This document shows, one piece after another, positions 42,859 to 53,520 of a stretch of 64,000 nt of DNA. Each line of letters begins with the position of its first letter. Position 1 is the first letter of the stretch. Both the position numbers and the translations under genes were made by a program. The notes beneath the pieces are model-generated. The model saw nothing but the letters and a program-made list of their open reading frames with translations, had not been told where the DNA came from and did not search any database. The stretch lies in the NCBI GenBank assembly GCA_946902985.2, contig OX336389.2, forward strand, positions 146,929,099-146,993,098, written 5' to 3'. The DNA comes from Meconema thalassinum. Its lineage: Eukaryota; Arthropoda; Insecta; Orthoptera; Tettigoniidae.

Positions 42859-44697
42859 TGGCTGATAACCAGGGAGTCACTGTTGCAGACTTTAAAAAAA
42901 GTTTGAGATGATAGAAGGCAAGCTACAGCATCTCAATAAAGACATTGAGAATATCAAATCTCAAACCAAGACTACATTTGAAAATATATATGGAAATGCT
43001 ACACATAATAATGAAATTCTCAAGGATGCAGTAACTGAACGCATCCGGGGTGAATTAGATAACTTAAGGTCATCCATGAGAGAAATTAAAGACAGTTCAA
43101 AAAAATTCAGGCTAATGTTTGTCATGTTAGGTCGAATCAACAATCCGTGGAAACAAGTATTTAAACTGACATCAGTAATGTTACAACTAGTCTTCAAACT
43201 GACATCAGCAATGTTAAAACTGTAATTAGCAATGTTACAACTAATCTTCAAACTGAAATTAGCGATGTTAAAACTAGTCTTCAAACTGACATCAGCAATG
43301 TTAAAACAGAAATTAGCGATGTTAAAACTAGTCTTCAAACCGATATTGGCAATGTTAAAGTAGAAGTTTGGAATGCCCAGGCTAATCTTAATAAAGAAAT
43401 CACTAATGTCAAAACTAATCTCGATCTAGTACAGAAAAGTCAAAAAGAGATTGAAGAAACTGTTAAAGATGTTAGCACTAATGTTAGAATGATACAAGCA
43501 CAGGTTAACGATCTGAAAACAGATATGGGTTTAGTAGAAACCACACAAAAGGAAATACAATCTCAGGTTAAGAACTTTCAAAATGACGTCAATCAGATTG
43601 AGTCGAAACAAACCAAGATCCAATCCAAGTAAATAAGATCGAGTCAAGTCAAGCCTACACTGAAATAAAACTTAATGAAATGGAACAGTCAAATATCAAT
43701 TTTCGTAGTGAAATCAAACGGGATTTCGAAAGGGGTAAAAAGGAAAGTAAGGACCTTATTGATGCACTACAGTCGCAATTTACTCACGACACCAGTCAAA
43801 CGCAAAAGAGTTTGGAGCATTTGAAAGGTGAAATTAGCACGTTGCAGACTCAAGTGACTGATCATACTTAATTAATTAAGGCAGACATTGACATCGACCT
43901 CAAAGCTATTATTAATAAAAATCTTGCTCTTTTAAAACAAGAACTGAATAAGGTCAATGAGGATAGTTTTCAAAATGCTAAATCTAGTATAGAAAATAGT
44001 CTTGCCACTAATCTTTCCAATGCCACTAGGGAAATCATTGATGTAAGGACTGATTTAAACAAAAGAGTGGATTCTGTTCAAGAAAAGGAGATAGATAATT
44101 TTACAGGGTTAGAAACTCGAATTAAAGCCGTAGAACTTAAGATTGATCAGGGACAGATTGATTTAAACGAGATAAGGGAAAAGAAAACTTCCGAGATCAA
44201 TGAGCTAAGGAAAGGCCTCGAAAGCATTAATTTGGGAGGTAGTATCAACTTGGATACTCTTAAAGAACAATTGCGATTGCCAATAAATAGTGATTTTAGA
44301 GTCGTTGTAGATGAGCCAGTTAACCCAGTACAGGAACAAAAAGGAATCGACATTCAGGAATCTTTAAAGGCTCCAACGTCTGTTCAGTTTAGTCCGATGG
44401 AACGGTCGAATAGGGCTATACCTCGCACATCAGAACTCCAAACCCAAGCGGAAGAAGTTACTTCTTCAACTCCCAATGTAGGTGCAACTGGTTATGTCAC
44501 AAGAACTTCAGATCGGGCATCTAGCATAACCATCATTAGGAACATTGAAGATAAACCACGAAAATTTAACAATCTAGATGGAACCACTCCTTTAGAGTTT
44601 ATTAGAGGAATCCAAGATTATTTTGTGGAATCACATGTTTGTGAAGAATAATGAGACAATAAGCCGTGATGTTTGGCGGGACATTGTCATGAGTTTC
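42859..44697 (+). pseudogene. Gag-like retroelement protein with long coiled coil
   Basis: ATG at 42,859 (MADNQGVTVADFKK). A frameshift lies in an A-run near 42,897, and further frame breaks occur near 43,130 and 43,630. Nearly all of it is heptad/hendecad-rich coiled coil (ENIKSQTKTTFENIYG; LQTDISNVKTEISDVKTSLQ). The region 43,160-43,370 is built from tandem 33- and 21-bp units that extend the coil. The last ~60 residues (KPRKFNNLDGTTPLEFIRGI) resemble the start of the Gag core of Ty3/gypsy-like elements. It breaks off in the Gag core at 44,697, directly against Polinton sequence. No pol region follows. Confidence 0.6.
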
Positions 44698-45756
44698 AAA
44701 ATCTAGTCGGTTGCCAATATTGGATGTTTTAACAGACTCTTCTAAGTAGGAACAGTCAAAGACTAAAATGTGGCACCCTAGTATTAAATTCTTGGGGTGT
44801 CAACATTGGGCAATTCTCTTTTTGATAATATGACCATCTAAATTAAGAAAACAAGTCGTAGAGTGTGCCAAACTTATTTTTTGAAAAATCCAAATCCAGT
44901 CCTTCATAGGGAAAAACAGCTCCGTTCAAGAAAATTCGTATATTTCTCAATTGTAGGTGATCTTTGGTTTGTTGATACTTGCGATTCGTTTGAAAACCCA
45001 CTATAATGTAGAGAGGTCTCTCTGTATAGCGTGCCGTTTTCACAGACCAACTGTGTGTGTTGGTTGATGGCAATAGTGGGTACACATGGAGCGCCCAGCT
45101 TCTAAATTCCATGGGTAGAGGCATATCTTCTCCAATAATCTTGAGCAGTTTTTAGCTATCCGGTACTTTCCATAGAATCCGTTGTAGTTGAATTTTTGAA
45201 CCTACAGGTGCATCATCGGCTCCCTTGAGTGCATTATTATCGCTCCTGTCTTAGACTAGATAAAGCACTCGCCTTGCGTTTACCACAGTACGTTGGGGAT
45301 CTTCGGAAAATACTAAAATTAGTTTAAGATGTAAAAATCCGGTAAAGGTGCCATCCGTGGGAACCATCCAGTCATTGGTCGAGTCAGGGCACCAACCCGC
45401 CATGCATTTTTAACCTTCTTCTGCACTATAAGAGGGGTATAGTTTCATGACACCAACATTTCGAGTGCTATCCACCACATTATCATTAATCACATAGCGC
45501 ACCTCAAAACCAGAAAGGCAAAACCATGGTTGGCTAACTTGGATGTTGTGGGTGTAGAGCCATCCGCTTTTGTGAGCTGACCTTCAATCTGAATGACACT
45601 TTCATGCGGTAGGGTGTAAATATCTTGGTTGATGATAACAAATTGAATTTCGTCATTGTTATTTAATCCAGATGTTAAAGCTTGATGCGGATCAATTCTT
45701 ATCACCCCTTCTTGCTCCTCGATACGGTTCAGCACCTCTACGATAGAATTCATCAT
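44698..45756 (-). pseudogene. Double-jelly-roll major capsid protein
   Basis: The N-terminal part (45,490-45,756) has QDIYTLPHESVIQIEGQLTK and the C-terminal part (44,843-45,124) has FQTNRKYQ, RIFLNGAVFPYEG and DFSKNKFGTLYDL. I recognise both as the Polinton/adintovirus double-jelly-roll capsid family, whose members build an icosahedral shell. The gene is interrupted by several stops and frame changes between 45,125 and 45,490. The last ~20 codons reach 44,698, where the Gag-like relic begins. The true start may lie slightly upstream of 45,756. Confidence 0.85.
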
Positions 45757-45884
45757 GTAGGTTTACGTGGTAACCCAAATGCTGTATAATCTGCTTGTCC
45801 TTACGTGTTAACGTGTATTCACGAGGCAAACAACTAACACCATGGCTAGATGGTGTTGTTGCTTTATTCACCAACTTCATAGTG

Positions 45885-46601
45885 GCCTTGAACCAACTTG
45901 TATGTGACTGGTGTGCTGGAATCTAGTTGAATCAGTTGTTGATCTCTATTGACCAGTCTTAAAGTTATATTGCTAAAATGATCAACAACCGCAAAATTAA
46001 AAAGGCACCACTGGAGGGTTTTAACGAATAATATGGCCATTGGGCGATGTCACAATTAAATCGTAGAGCGAAAGAGATGGCTCCAGATTCATTTACACAA
46101 TGCGAATTATATTACACGTCACCGACACGTGATGATCCTCAATCATTTTCACTTCATGGTCCGATTCAGGTTTTTGGTTGGGATCCAACACTCGTGGTAG
46201 AAACGCTAGTAAAGGTCCAATGGAATCAGGTTGTGATTTAATATCAATTTTAAACGAGGATAACAAAAACTGCAACGATGAGTGATGGTATGGCCGACAA
46301 GTTCAAACTTGCGTGTTCCATCAAGAAATGACTTTAAACCATATTGCTTTACCAGCACCACGTAAATGTGTTCATACATATCATGTATGGTATATCCTCC
46401 AGGGTTGAGGGCTTGCTTCGAATCATCATAGTAGAACTTGCCGTTGACATTTTGACGTATGTTGTAAATTCTATTGTACGTTTCAAGAGAAACTAACTCC
46501 GATACATATGGTCATTCACTCAATTCAATAGGAGGGTAGAAGTCTACGCTTACTTCAGGTCCACGTCCAAGCAGTGTAAACGTCTTACTCTCTGCTGGCA
46601 T
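45885..46601 (-). pseudogene. Polinton minor virion (penton-like) protein
   Basis: ATG at 46,601 (MPAESKTFTLLGRGPEVS), with an in-frame TGA after about 29 codons and then YVSELVSLETYNRIYNI and GKFYYDD. Near the end, ITLRLVNRDQQLIQLDS is typical of the last strand of a jelly-roll-like virion protein found beside the Polinton capsid gene. Its place between protease and major capsid gene fits a minor capsid/penton role. Frames change near 46,250. Confidence 0.6.
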
Positions 46602-46619
46602 ACTGCTTACGTTATTTGC

Positions 46620-46860
46620 TTACACTGTGTCACATATAAGAAAATTAAATCCAAACGCCCACACTCTTGGGTGTTGAACATTTGCTGACGTTTCACATTA
46701 TAGTATATCATTGAGCTGTTTCCAAATACATATTGTATAGTTCCATAGACGGAGGGAGATTGTCAAAGTACCACGCCGTGGAACCCCCTTTGACATAGGC
46801 TACATAATGGGTTCCTGGTCCTCGGTGATCATCTAGATTAATAATGGCACATTCCTATTT
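46620..46860 (-). pseudogene. Adenovirus-type maturation protease (fragment)
   Basis: In the minus-strand frame there is NLDDHRGPGTHYVAYVKG with the catalytic His, then AWYFDNLPP. After a one-base shift comes YNVKRQQ and a Cys-Gly pair (QECGRLD), the usual site of the nucleophilic Cys. These match the cysteine protease (C5/C48-like) that processes virion proteins in Polintons and adenoviruses. It is short and lacks its N-terminus or has it scrambled upstream of 46,860. Confidence 0.75.
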
Positions 46861-46963
46861 TCATGGTTGTGAGGGTAATAGGTTACGCATAAACACGTAT
46901 AGCTGTTGTTAAAATTTTATTTTTTATTTTTTATTTGGTGTTACGTAAATACCAAGCCCTTGT

Positions 46964-47339
46964 TTACAGTATGCTAGTTTTAATTTGCGTTTCAAGCCCC
47001 ATAGCAAAGGCTTCCATCGTTTCATTGAGTCGTTGATTTTCTTTCAATTGTTGCTTGCCCTGTTGTACGTGTTTTATCGTTTTGGCAACAGCGCTCGCAC
47101 CACATAAAAGTGAACCCTGGGCTGCAAGGCCTGCAAATAAAGCTGGTAAAATTCCAGCTCCTTTTGGAACAGGAATGACTCGACAATGGTTTGACACTTG
47201 TCGTTTACTTTTTGGATTGACACGTCTCTGTGCTGATCGGAATACTTTCTTTATAATCAACACTATTTCTTTTAATTCGCAAGGGCTTGTCAACAAGTGC
47301 TTTAACGATTTGCGATAACCGGGTCATCTTTTTAGTCAT
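46964..47339 (-). pseudogene. Small basic/hydrophobic Polinton virion protein
   Basis: It starts near 47,339 (MTKKMTRLSQIVKAL). After a frame change near 47,240, a basic stretch (RRVNPKSKRQVSNH) leads to a Gly/Ala-rich hydrophobic segment (GAGILPALFAGLAAQGS) and a helical tail with QQLKENQRLNETMEAFAMG. Proteins of this build, often likened to adenovirus pX/pVI, lie between protease and capsid-associated genes in Polintons. Function is inferred from build and position only. Confidence 0.55.
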
Positions 47340-47459
47340 TTTCAACACGTATCTTTGTTTTACAATGAAGATCATGAACAACCTTTCACAAGAAAGTTTG
47401 AGGAACAACTAATGAGCGGCGATTATTTCATGGCTGTATATTCAAGTTCCACATAAAGC

Positions 47460-48311
47460 GGGAAATCGTTTATCGTGTTTCCTGCTTCTTTTTCCTCTAA
47501 GGTAGAACCAAATGAAAGGATAGTTTATCAGCCACGCTGACTGTACCCAATCACTGAGTAGTAATATGGCACTATGATTTAATCGTATCGAATAATGTCT
47601 TACATCTCTTGTATAGTCTATAATAATAATACGTCCATTATACGGTAAACGATAACCCGTTGAGCCTGAAGGTAAATCATCTATGTCTTTTACAAAAAGT
47701 CAATGAGTCATGGTCGAAAGAAATACATGAGGGTGTGGTTTTATCACGGAGGATACATAGTCTTCCGCAAATTGTTGGGTTGCCACCTGATGCGGTTCAA
47801 TGGGATCTAAAACGTCGGCTAGTCGTCTTCGCTTCTTGTGTAAACTCTTCTCATTAACTTCACACCACCAATTCATTACCGAAGTTAAAAACTGTTTGGT
47901 ACAGACATCTTTCGGGTTTACAGGGTCAGCAACATGAGTAATGCGGTTATGATTAGCCGTATAGCCATCCACATTGAATTGGGGTACTTTGTCATATAAC
48001 TCTCGCACCTTGTTATCCACATACTTTTTTGTGGTGGCATCAGTAGATACTTGACGATGTTTTGCATAGGTTAACCTCTTTCCATTAAAGTCATAATCTC
48101 CTCGTTTAGTGCGTGGCACCACTGACCTATCCACATAGTTTTTATTGGCAGGGTCTGTCTCTTGTTTAGGATCAGGTAATGGGACAGTCTTGCCCTTGGC
48201 CATTAACGCACGTCCAAAGACATCCATCGGCATAGTATAGTACTGGCATACTGTTCCTATCACATGGCTTGGTTCCATGTATATAGACAGTCTTCTAGCC
48301 TCTTTTACCAT
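47460..48311 (-). pseudogene. Fibre-like protein with KYVD repeats
   Basis: ATG at 48,311. The frame is open to 47,700 (203 codons). It has at least four repeats of the form D-P/A-x-N/T-K-x-YVD (DPANKNYVDRS, DATTKKYVDNK, DPVNPKDVCTKQF, DPIEPHQVATQQF), a pattern typical of trimeric fibre/tail proteins and of Polinton fibre-like genes. The part from 47,700 to about 47,460 continues in other frames. It starts only 8 bp from the oppositely oriented ATPase gene. Confidence 0.65.
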
Positions 48312-48319
48312 TAGTTGAC

Positions 48320-49000
48320 ATGCAGATTATTAAGCAACAAGAGCCGTTCACCGTGGGGGACATGGTTTCCCATCTCTATCCTACATCACATGAACAACGT
48401 CACGGTTCACTGTTTCCGTCTTCCATTCGCTGCATCACAGTGGGACCTACAGGATGTGGAAAGACCAATATTTTGTCTTCACTCATCACAGCGCCAAATG
48501 GTCAGCGTTTTCAAAATATTTATATTTTTTAAATATCTCTAACAACCACTCTACGTGTTCCTGGATCAAGTCATGTCTGAATTACGGACCGAGAATATGG
48601 GTTATTTTAAGTTTTCCATGCAAGAAAATGTTATTGACCTGGATGCTGTGAGGTCTCATGCGCTCATGATTTTCCATAATGTATCCACCGAACGACAAAC
48701 CATTATTGAAAGCTATTTCAGCATGGGTCGTCACAAACATAACGATTGCTTTTCTTGGACAAACGTAATCTAAAATGTCCAAACAATGCCAATATCATTG
48801 TTTTATTTCGCCAGGATGAGAGGAATAGTCGCCACATTTATAATGAACATGTCAATCCAGATATGACCTTTCAAACCTTTACTGAATTGCGTGCCAAGTG
48901 TTAGAACACGCAACGTCATGCCAGTCTTGTTATTGATAATCAAAGTGAACTTAACCATGGACTTTATCGCTTAGGGTTTGATCATTTTATTACTATATAA
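48320..49000 (+). pseudogene. FtsK/HerA-type (A32-like) DNA-packaging ATPase
   Basis: ATG at 48,320. The Walker A motif GPTGCGKT lies at about residues 42-49. The frame stops after about 70 codons, and the family continues in other frames (VMSELRTENMGYFKF; TERQTIIESYFSMGRHK; RLGFDHFITI at the end). Where the Walker B acidic pair is expected, the sequence reads LMIFHNVS: the acidic residues are replaced by His and Asn, so the copy would be inactive even without the stops. It normally powers genome packaging. Confidence 0.8.
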
Positions 49001-49041
49001 GGCGATGTATCATTCCCTCCTAAGTCATTTGTCGAGGCACC

Positions 49042-50044
49042 ATGGCAACAGCAGAGAGGCAATTGAAAAAGCATATAAATAGAGCAAAAAACAATATTCG
49101 TCAAAAGTTCCGTCAGTTGAAACGATCACGTGCGGATAATGCTTTGTTTATTCTTCAACATATAGCCCCTCCTCTAAAATCCATGTTTAAACCACCTTCC
49201 AAGCCATCTGAAACGCTATCCACAGTTTCACGAGCAACGCAGACTCTACAAGAGGTCCCTGTGGAAGAGGTACAAGAGGAATTGGTTAGTTCTAGCGATT
49301 TTGAGGATGAGGATGATGAAGTGTTACTCCTCAAAAATCATCTGCCCTTCCACGATTTCCAGAGTATGTAAAAACATCTATCATTGCTGAAACACCTTTC
49401 ACTTCCAGACAGCCTACGTTGTCAGAAATGTTGTCCACACCCCAATTTAAGGCTGAATTAAAACACCTTTTAATTTAAAAAATTACGGACCGGTGGTGGC
49501 ACCTTATATAGAAAAGCTCTTAAAAAACGATACCACCATAGTGTTCGATATAAAGAAGATTGTTTTAAATTGGTGATTCATGCGTTAAATTTAACCAACA
49601 TGTTGTCATAATTAATACAATAAAATGTAAATTAACTCCAGGTCTGTTAAAGATGTTATTTTCCCGTACACAATCTTCACACCATTATACGCTCGACGAC
49701 CGTAACAAATATAAATCCATTTTAACCCCCCCCCCCCCCAACCCATGGTTTTAGGTGAGAATATAAACGATCTGAACCAGTCAATGCCAATAAATGTATC
49801 AAGTATAAAACCATCATTTCAAATGTTTACAACCTCTGAAAATGTTCGTCGTAGAGCATCAGCTTCAGGAGTGACATTTAAACCATTAAAACCCCTTCAG
49901 GATGTTACCTACTGGCATAATCCCAGTAAGCGAGTCCAGCGGCTACAGCTCATGCATGCTTCACGTCAAGCTGGTCACACCGGTCACGATTGGGAAATTC
50001 AAGAAATTGAACAAGAACTTTGAAGTGCCAAAATTATTGTTTAA
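49042..50044 (+). pseudogene. Polinton accessory acidic protein (DUF8207-like)
   Basis: The N-terminal frame 49,042-49,371 has a basic helix (KHINRAKNNIRQKFRQ), then ADNALFILQHIAPPLKSMF, STVSRATQT and an acidic tract (SSSDFEDEDDE). A decayed middle follows with PQFKAELKHLL and LTPGLLKMLFSR, which I associate with the uncharacterised DUF8207-type family. A C-rich run at 49,727-49,739 precedes the final part, 49,745-50,044: VTYWHNPSKRVQRLQLMH and SRQAGHTGHDWE, ending in AKIIV* after a TGA that replaces an expected Arg codon. Its function is unknown. The same blocks, minus the N-terminus, form the FLYWCH chimeras in this window. Confidence 0.7.
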
Positions 50045-50973
50045 ACCATCGCCCATCAAAGTGGAAATAGCTCGCGAGTTGCACCGGCCTGCCAGGCGTA
50101 ACTATCAGCGACTCAAAGTTATATCACGTGGTGTGGATGAACTTTGGCAGGCCGACTTGGTGGAGATGATACGCTATGCTAGCGTTAACGATGGTGCACC
50201 GTATGTGCGGACTGTTTTTGATGTGTATTCCAAAATGGCCTTTGTTCAACCTGTAAGTCGCAAGTCGGGCCCTCTAGTGACCAGTGCATTCAAAAGTATT
50301 ATTCAACAATCTAAACGTCAACCCCAGGTGTTGCAAGCAGACCAGGGGAAATAATTTTTCAACAAGGATTTCTCCAGTTTTCTCAAATCTTTGGATAATC
50401 ATCATTACACCACGTACAGCAATCTAAAAGCCAGTGTCGTTGAGCGGTTTAATCGCACGCTGAAAACTAATATGTGGAAAAAGTTAACAGATCGGGGATC
50501 CTATCGCTGGCTAGACATAATACCAGAGATAGTGTCACGTTACAATGATACCAAACACCGAAGGATTAGCACAAAGCCTCGACTGGTCACAAAAAATATT
50601 CCGCGGCTGGATAAACTGTTTAACCCCAGAAAAACAGCTGATTCTACACGCCACCACCTAAACATCGGCGACCATGTCGGTGTGAGATAATTCATGTCTG
50701 TCTTCGACAAGGGCGACAATCCGTATTGGGGGACGGAACTATTTCGGTATTCGTCAAGTCAACCTAGTAAGTCCAGTCACCTATTTACTAGAGGACCTCA
50801 AATTTCAAGCCATAAAAGGCAGGTTTTAACTCCAGGAACTCCTAAAGACAGCTTTTACAAAACATTACCTTGTGGAAAAATTGATAAAACAAAAAGGAAA
50901 CAAAATGTATGTTAAATGGTTGGGATTTAGCTCAGCCATTATTTCTTGGATCAATAAATTAGATTTTGTGTAA
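50045..50973 (+). pseudogene. Polinton integrase with chromodomain
   Basis: The retrovirus-like integrase core is clear. The first Asp is in DELWQADLVEM, the second in VLQADQGK, and the Glu in ASVVERFNRTLKT. Directly after the second Asp motif there is a TAA (50,352-50,354), and later frame changes occur near 50,690. The C-terminus has KMYVKWLGFSSAISWI, a chromodomain-like segment that may direct integration to certain chromatin. It normally inserts the element with a short target duplication. Its coding sequence follows the accessory protein without a gap. Confidence 0.85.
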
Positions 50974-50999
50974 ACCCGTGTGTCTATTATTAACCTATG

Positions 51000-53186
51000 C
51001 AAACTAACATCCCCTTTTATGGCTGGCTTATATTCTCACCTCATCGACTTAAAAAGTCCTAACACTTCCACATTCCGCCTTAAACAAAACAATTTTCCTG
51101 TAATAGTAAGTATAACAAAAATCATACGTCTTGTGCCCTAGAGACCTCGGACTTATTTGAGCGGGTAGAGGGGGTATAGACCTTTAATTTAAGCCAAGCA
51201 CACAACTTTGAAAAATCTTAGTTTCCGAAATAAAGCCAATTTTAAAAATTGAACTTTTTTTTGAAAAAAAATATAAAGTTTTGTTCTAACCATAAAGGAC
51301 ATAAGGACCTTTTGGTTGAGTCATCGCACAACGCTCTCTCATTATTAGTTTACAAAATATAGCCTACGTTTCCAAAACAAAAACAAATATTTTTTTAATA
51401 TAACGAGTTGACCATAGGAAGGAGGGCGTTACCTCAAGTAATTCAACACCCCACACACCGATATCCGATTATTGCTTCGCGAGATATCGTAAATCTTACT
51501 TGGCTAAGGCGAGCGCAATTTAAAAACAGCTGACGCTAGGGCTTTAAATTCCAGTAGGCCCCCTACTTTCGTATATTTGTAAGGATTTTTGAAGAAAAAT
51601 AATCAATAAATAAATAAAAATGAAATAATAAAAATACGTATTAAATAATAATAATATTAATTAAATAATAATAAATAATACATAAGTAGGGGGGTAATGC
51701 CGATTCCAACGCAATCTAAAACCCTCCTTGCCCCACTACTAAGCCTCAGCCATGTTAAATATCTCTCGAACGCGTGGTCCGATTTTGACAAATGAGGTAT
51801 CGTTGGACTCGGGCTGACGTCCTCTTTGCTATGGACCACTCGTTATATTTTTCAAATTTTTTTTGAAAATGTTTGTTTTCGAAACTAGGTGATAGTTTGA
51901 AAACTAAACATGATAGAACGTTGTGCCATGGCTCAAACGAATGGTCTTTATGCCCTTTATTTTCTATAATGAAACTTTTTTACTTTTATGTTTTTTTTTG
52001 AAAACACTCGAATTTTGAAAATTCTATATTTTGGAAACTAGAAACTCTACGAAAACGTTTATTTGACATAAATGAAAGGTCCCTATGCCCTCTACCCCCA
52101 AAATAAATTTCAAGTCGCTAGATCAAAAATTTGTGTTTTGTAAGTGTAGTAGTGGGATGATGACAGAGCTGTCTACTAACTTATTTAACCCTCCTCGTAT
52201 TTGCCCCGAACCTGATATCTCGCTAACCAATGGTCGTATTTGAACATACAGGGTGTCCTAGCACTCGTAGTGATGCCCCCTACTTTCCTATAGGCTCTTT
52301 ATTTAATGAAAAGACCAAAACTAAAAGGTCATCCGCTTTTAATATCTCGCGAACCAATCATGCTAGAGGCATGAACGAGGGGTCCAAGGACTCGGGCTGA
52401 CGTCCTCTTTGCTATGGACCACTCGTTATATTAAAAAAAATTGAAAACTTGATTTTGGGGTAAACACTTGTTTTTTGTGATTTTGCCGATATCTCGCGAA
52501 CCAATCATGCTAGAGGCGTGTACGACGGGTCCAAGGACTCGGGGTGACGTCCTCTTTGCTATGGACCACTCGTTATATTTCTTAAAAAATTGGGAAACGC
52601 GATTTTGGGGGTAAACATGTGTTTTTCGTGATTTTTGTCGATATCTCACGAACCAATAACGCTAGAGACGTGTACGAGGTCTCCTAGGACTCGGGCTAAC
52701 GCCCCCTTTTAAATGTGGTAGATTTTTTTTCCAAACAATAATTCACAAAGGGCCTAACGTCATACATGTTGAAAAAACTTTTTCTTTTTCTTTACCTGTT
52801 TATAATGTCCATGAAGCGTGGTGGTTGAGAGAGACGATACGGCTGGGTGTGTGTGTCAATGAACCTGTCGCTAACCACAAGGACCATGCTTAATAGAACA
52901 ATCGCTATTTCGGCGGGTCGGTGTATGACAGAGCGAGCGTGCGTTTTTCTGATATTTTACCTTTAACGTGTAAACGGTGATGAGAACTTGGTTCTATGTT
53001 GGTCGAAGCGAGTAGAGAAAACCAACTTGCCGACGAGCAGGAGGTGAAGGTCATTTGAGCTTATTGAATGACGTTGATCTGACTTGACAACAGGTGACGC
53101 TTAAAGGTGAAATAATCTGACCATTGTGGTGGCAGGGAAGTGCGAAATGCATGTGAACTTGTGTGAAACCACATGTAGGCTAAACC
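51000..53186. repeat. Diverged repeat block related to 14.3-15.8 kb
   Basis: No gene. It contains recurring words seen earlier: ATATCTCGCTAACCAAT, GGGTGTCCTAGCACTCGTAG and AAAGACCAAAACTAAAAGG. It also has a ~112-bp tandem unit with ATCATGCTAGAGGCGTGTAC, GGACTCGGGCTGACGTCC and TATGGACCACTCGTTATATT (units near 52,360, 52,490 and 52,630, and a single related one near 51,780). The region 52,800-53,180 is unique-looking non-coding DNA. Confidence 0.6.
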
Positions 53187-53520
53187 AGTGACATCCTGTC
53201 TTGCTTTGTACGTGACAAAATGCAATTCCATGTGAAATTTGATCTTCCACAGGTGTTCGCTTGGGTGTTATCTGTCCACGTGCGCGTTAACTGTTAACAA
53301 GTCACATCCTGTTTTGCTTCGTACGTGACAAAATGCAAGTTGACGTGAAATTTGATCTGGCACAGGTGTTCGCCTGGGACGTTAGCTGTCCACGTGCGCG
53401 ATAACTGTTAACAAGTCACATACTGTTTTGCTTCGTACGTGACAAAATGCAAGTTGACGTGAAATTTGATCTGGCACAGGTGTTCGCCTGGGACGTTAGC
53501 TGTCCACGTGCACGATAAGA
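53187..53520 (+). repeat. ~112-bp tandem repeat, three units
   Basis: Three units starting near 53,187, 53,300 and 53,412. Each has TACGTGACAAAATGCAA, GTGAAATTTGATCT, CACAGGTGTTCGC and CTGTCCACGTGCGCG. The last two units differ at only a few positions. No coding capacity. Confidence 0.85.

Larger units (their letters stand above)
44698..50975. mobile_element. Polinton/Maverick (adintovirus-like) fragment
   Basis: A 6.3-kb block with a divergent gene layout. On the minus strand: major capsid protein, minor virion protein, maturation protease, small hydrophobic protein, fibre-like protein. On the plus strand: packaging ATPase, accessory acidic protein, integrase with chromodomain. This set is diagnostic of Polintons and related adintoviruses. 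PolB and both terminal inverted repeats are not seen; the left end is cut within the capsid gene at 44,698. Every gene has stops or shifts, so it is a fossil copy. Confidence 0.88.
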
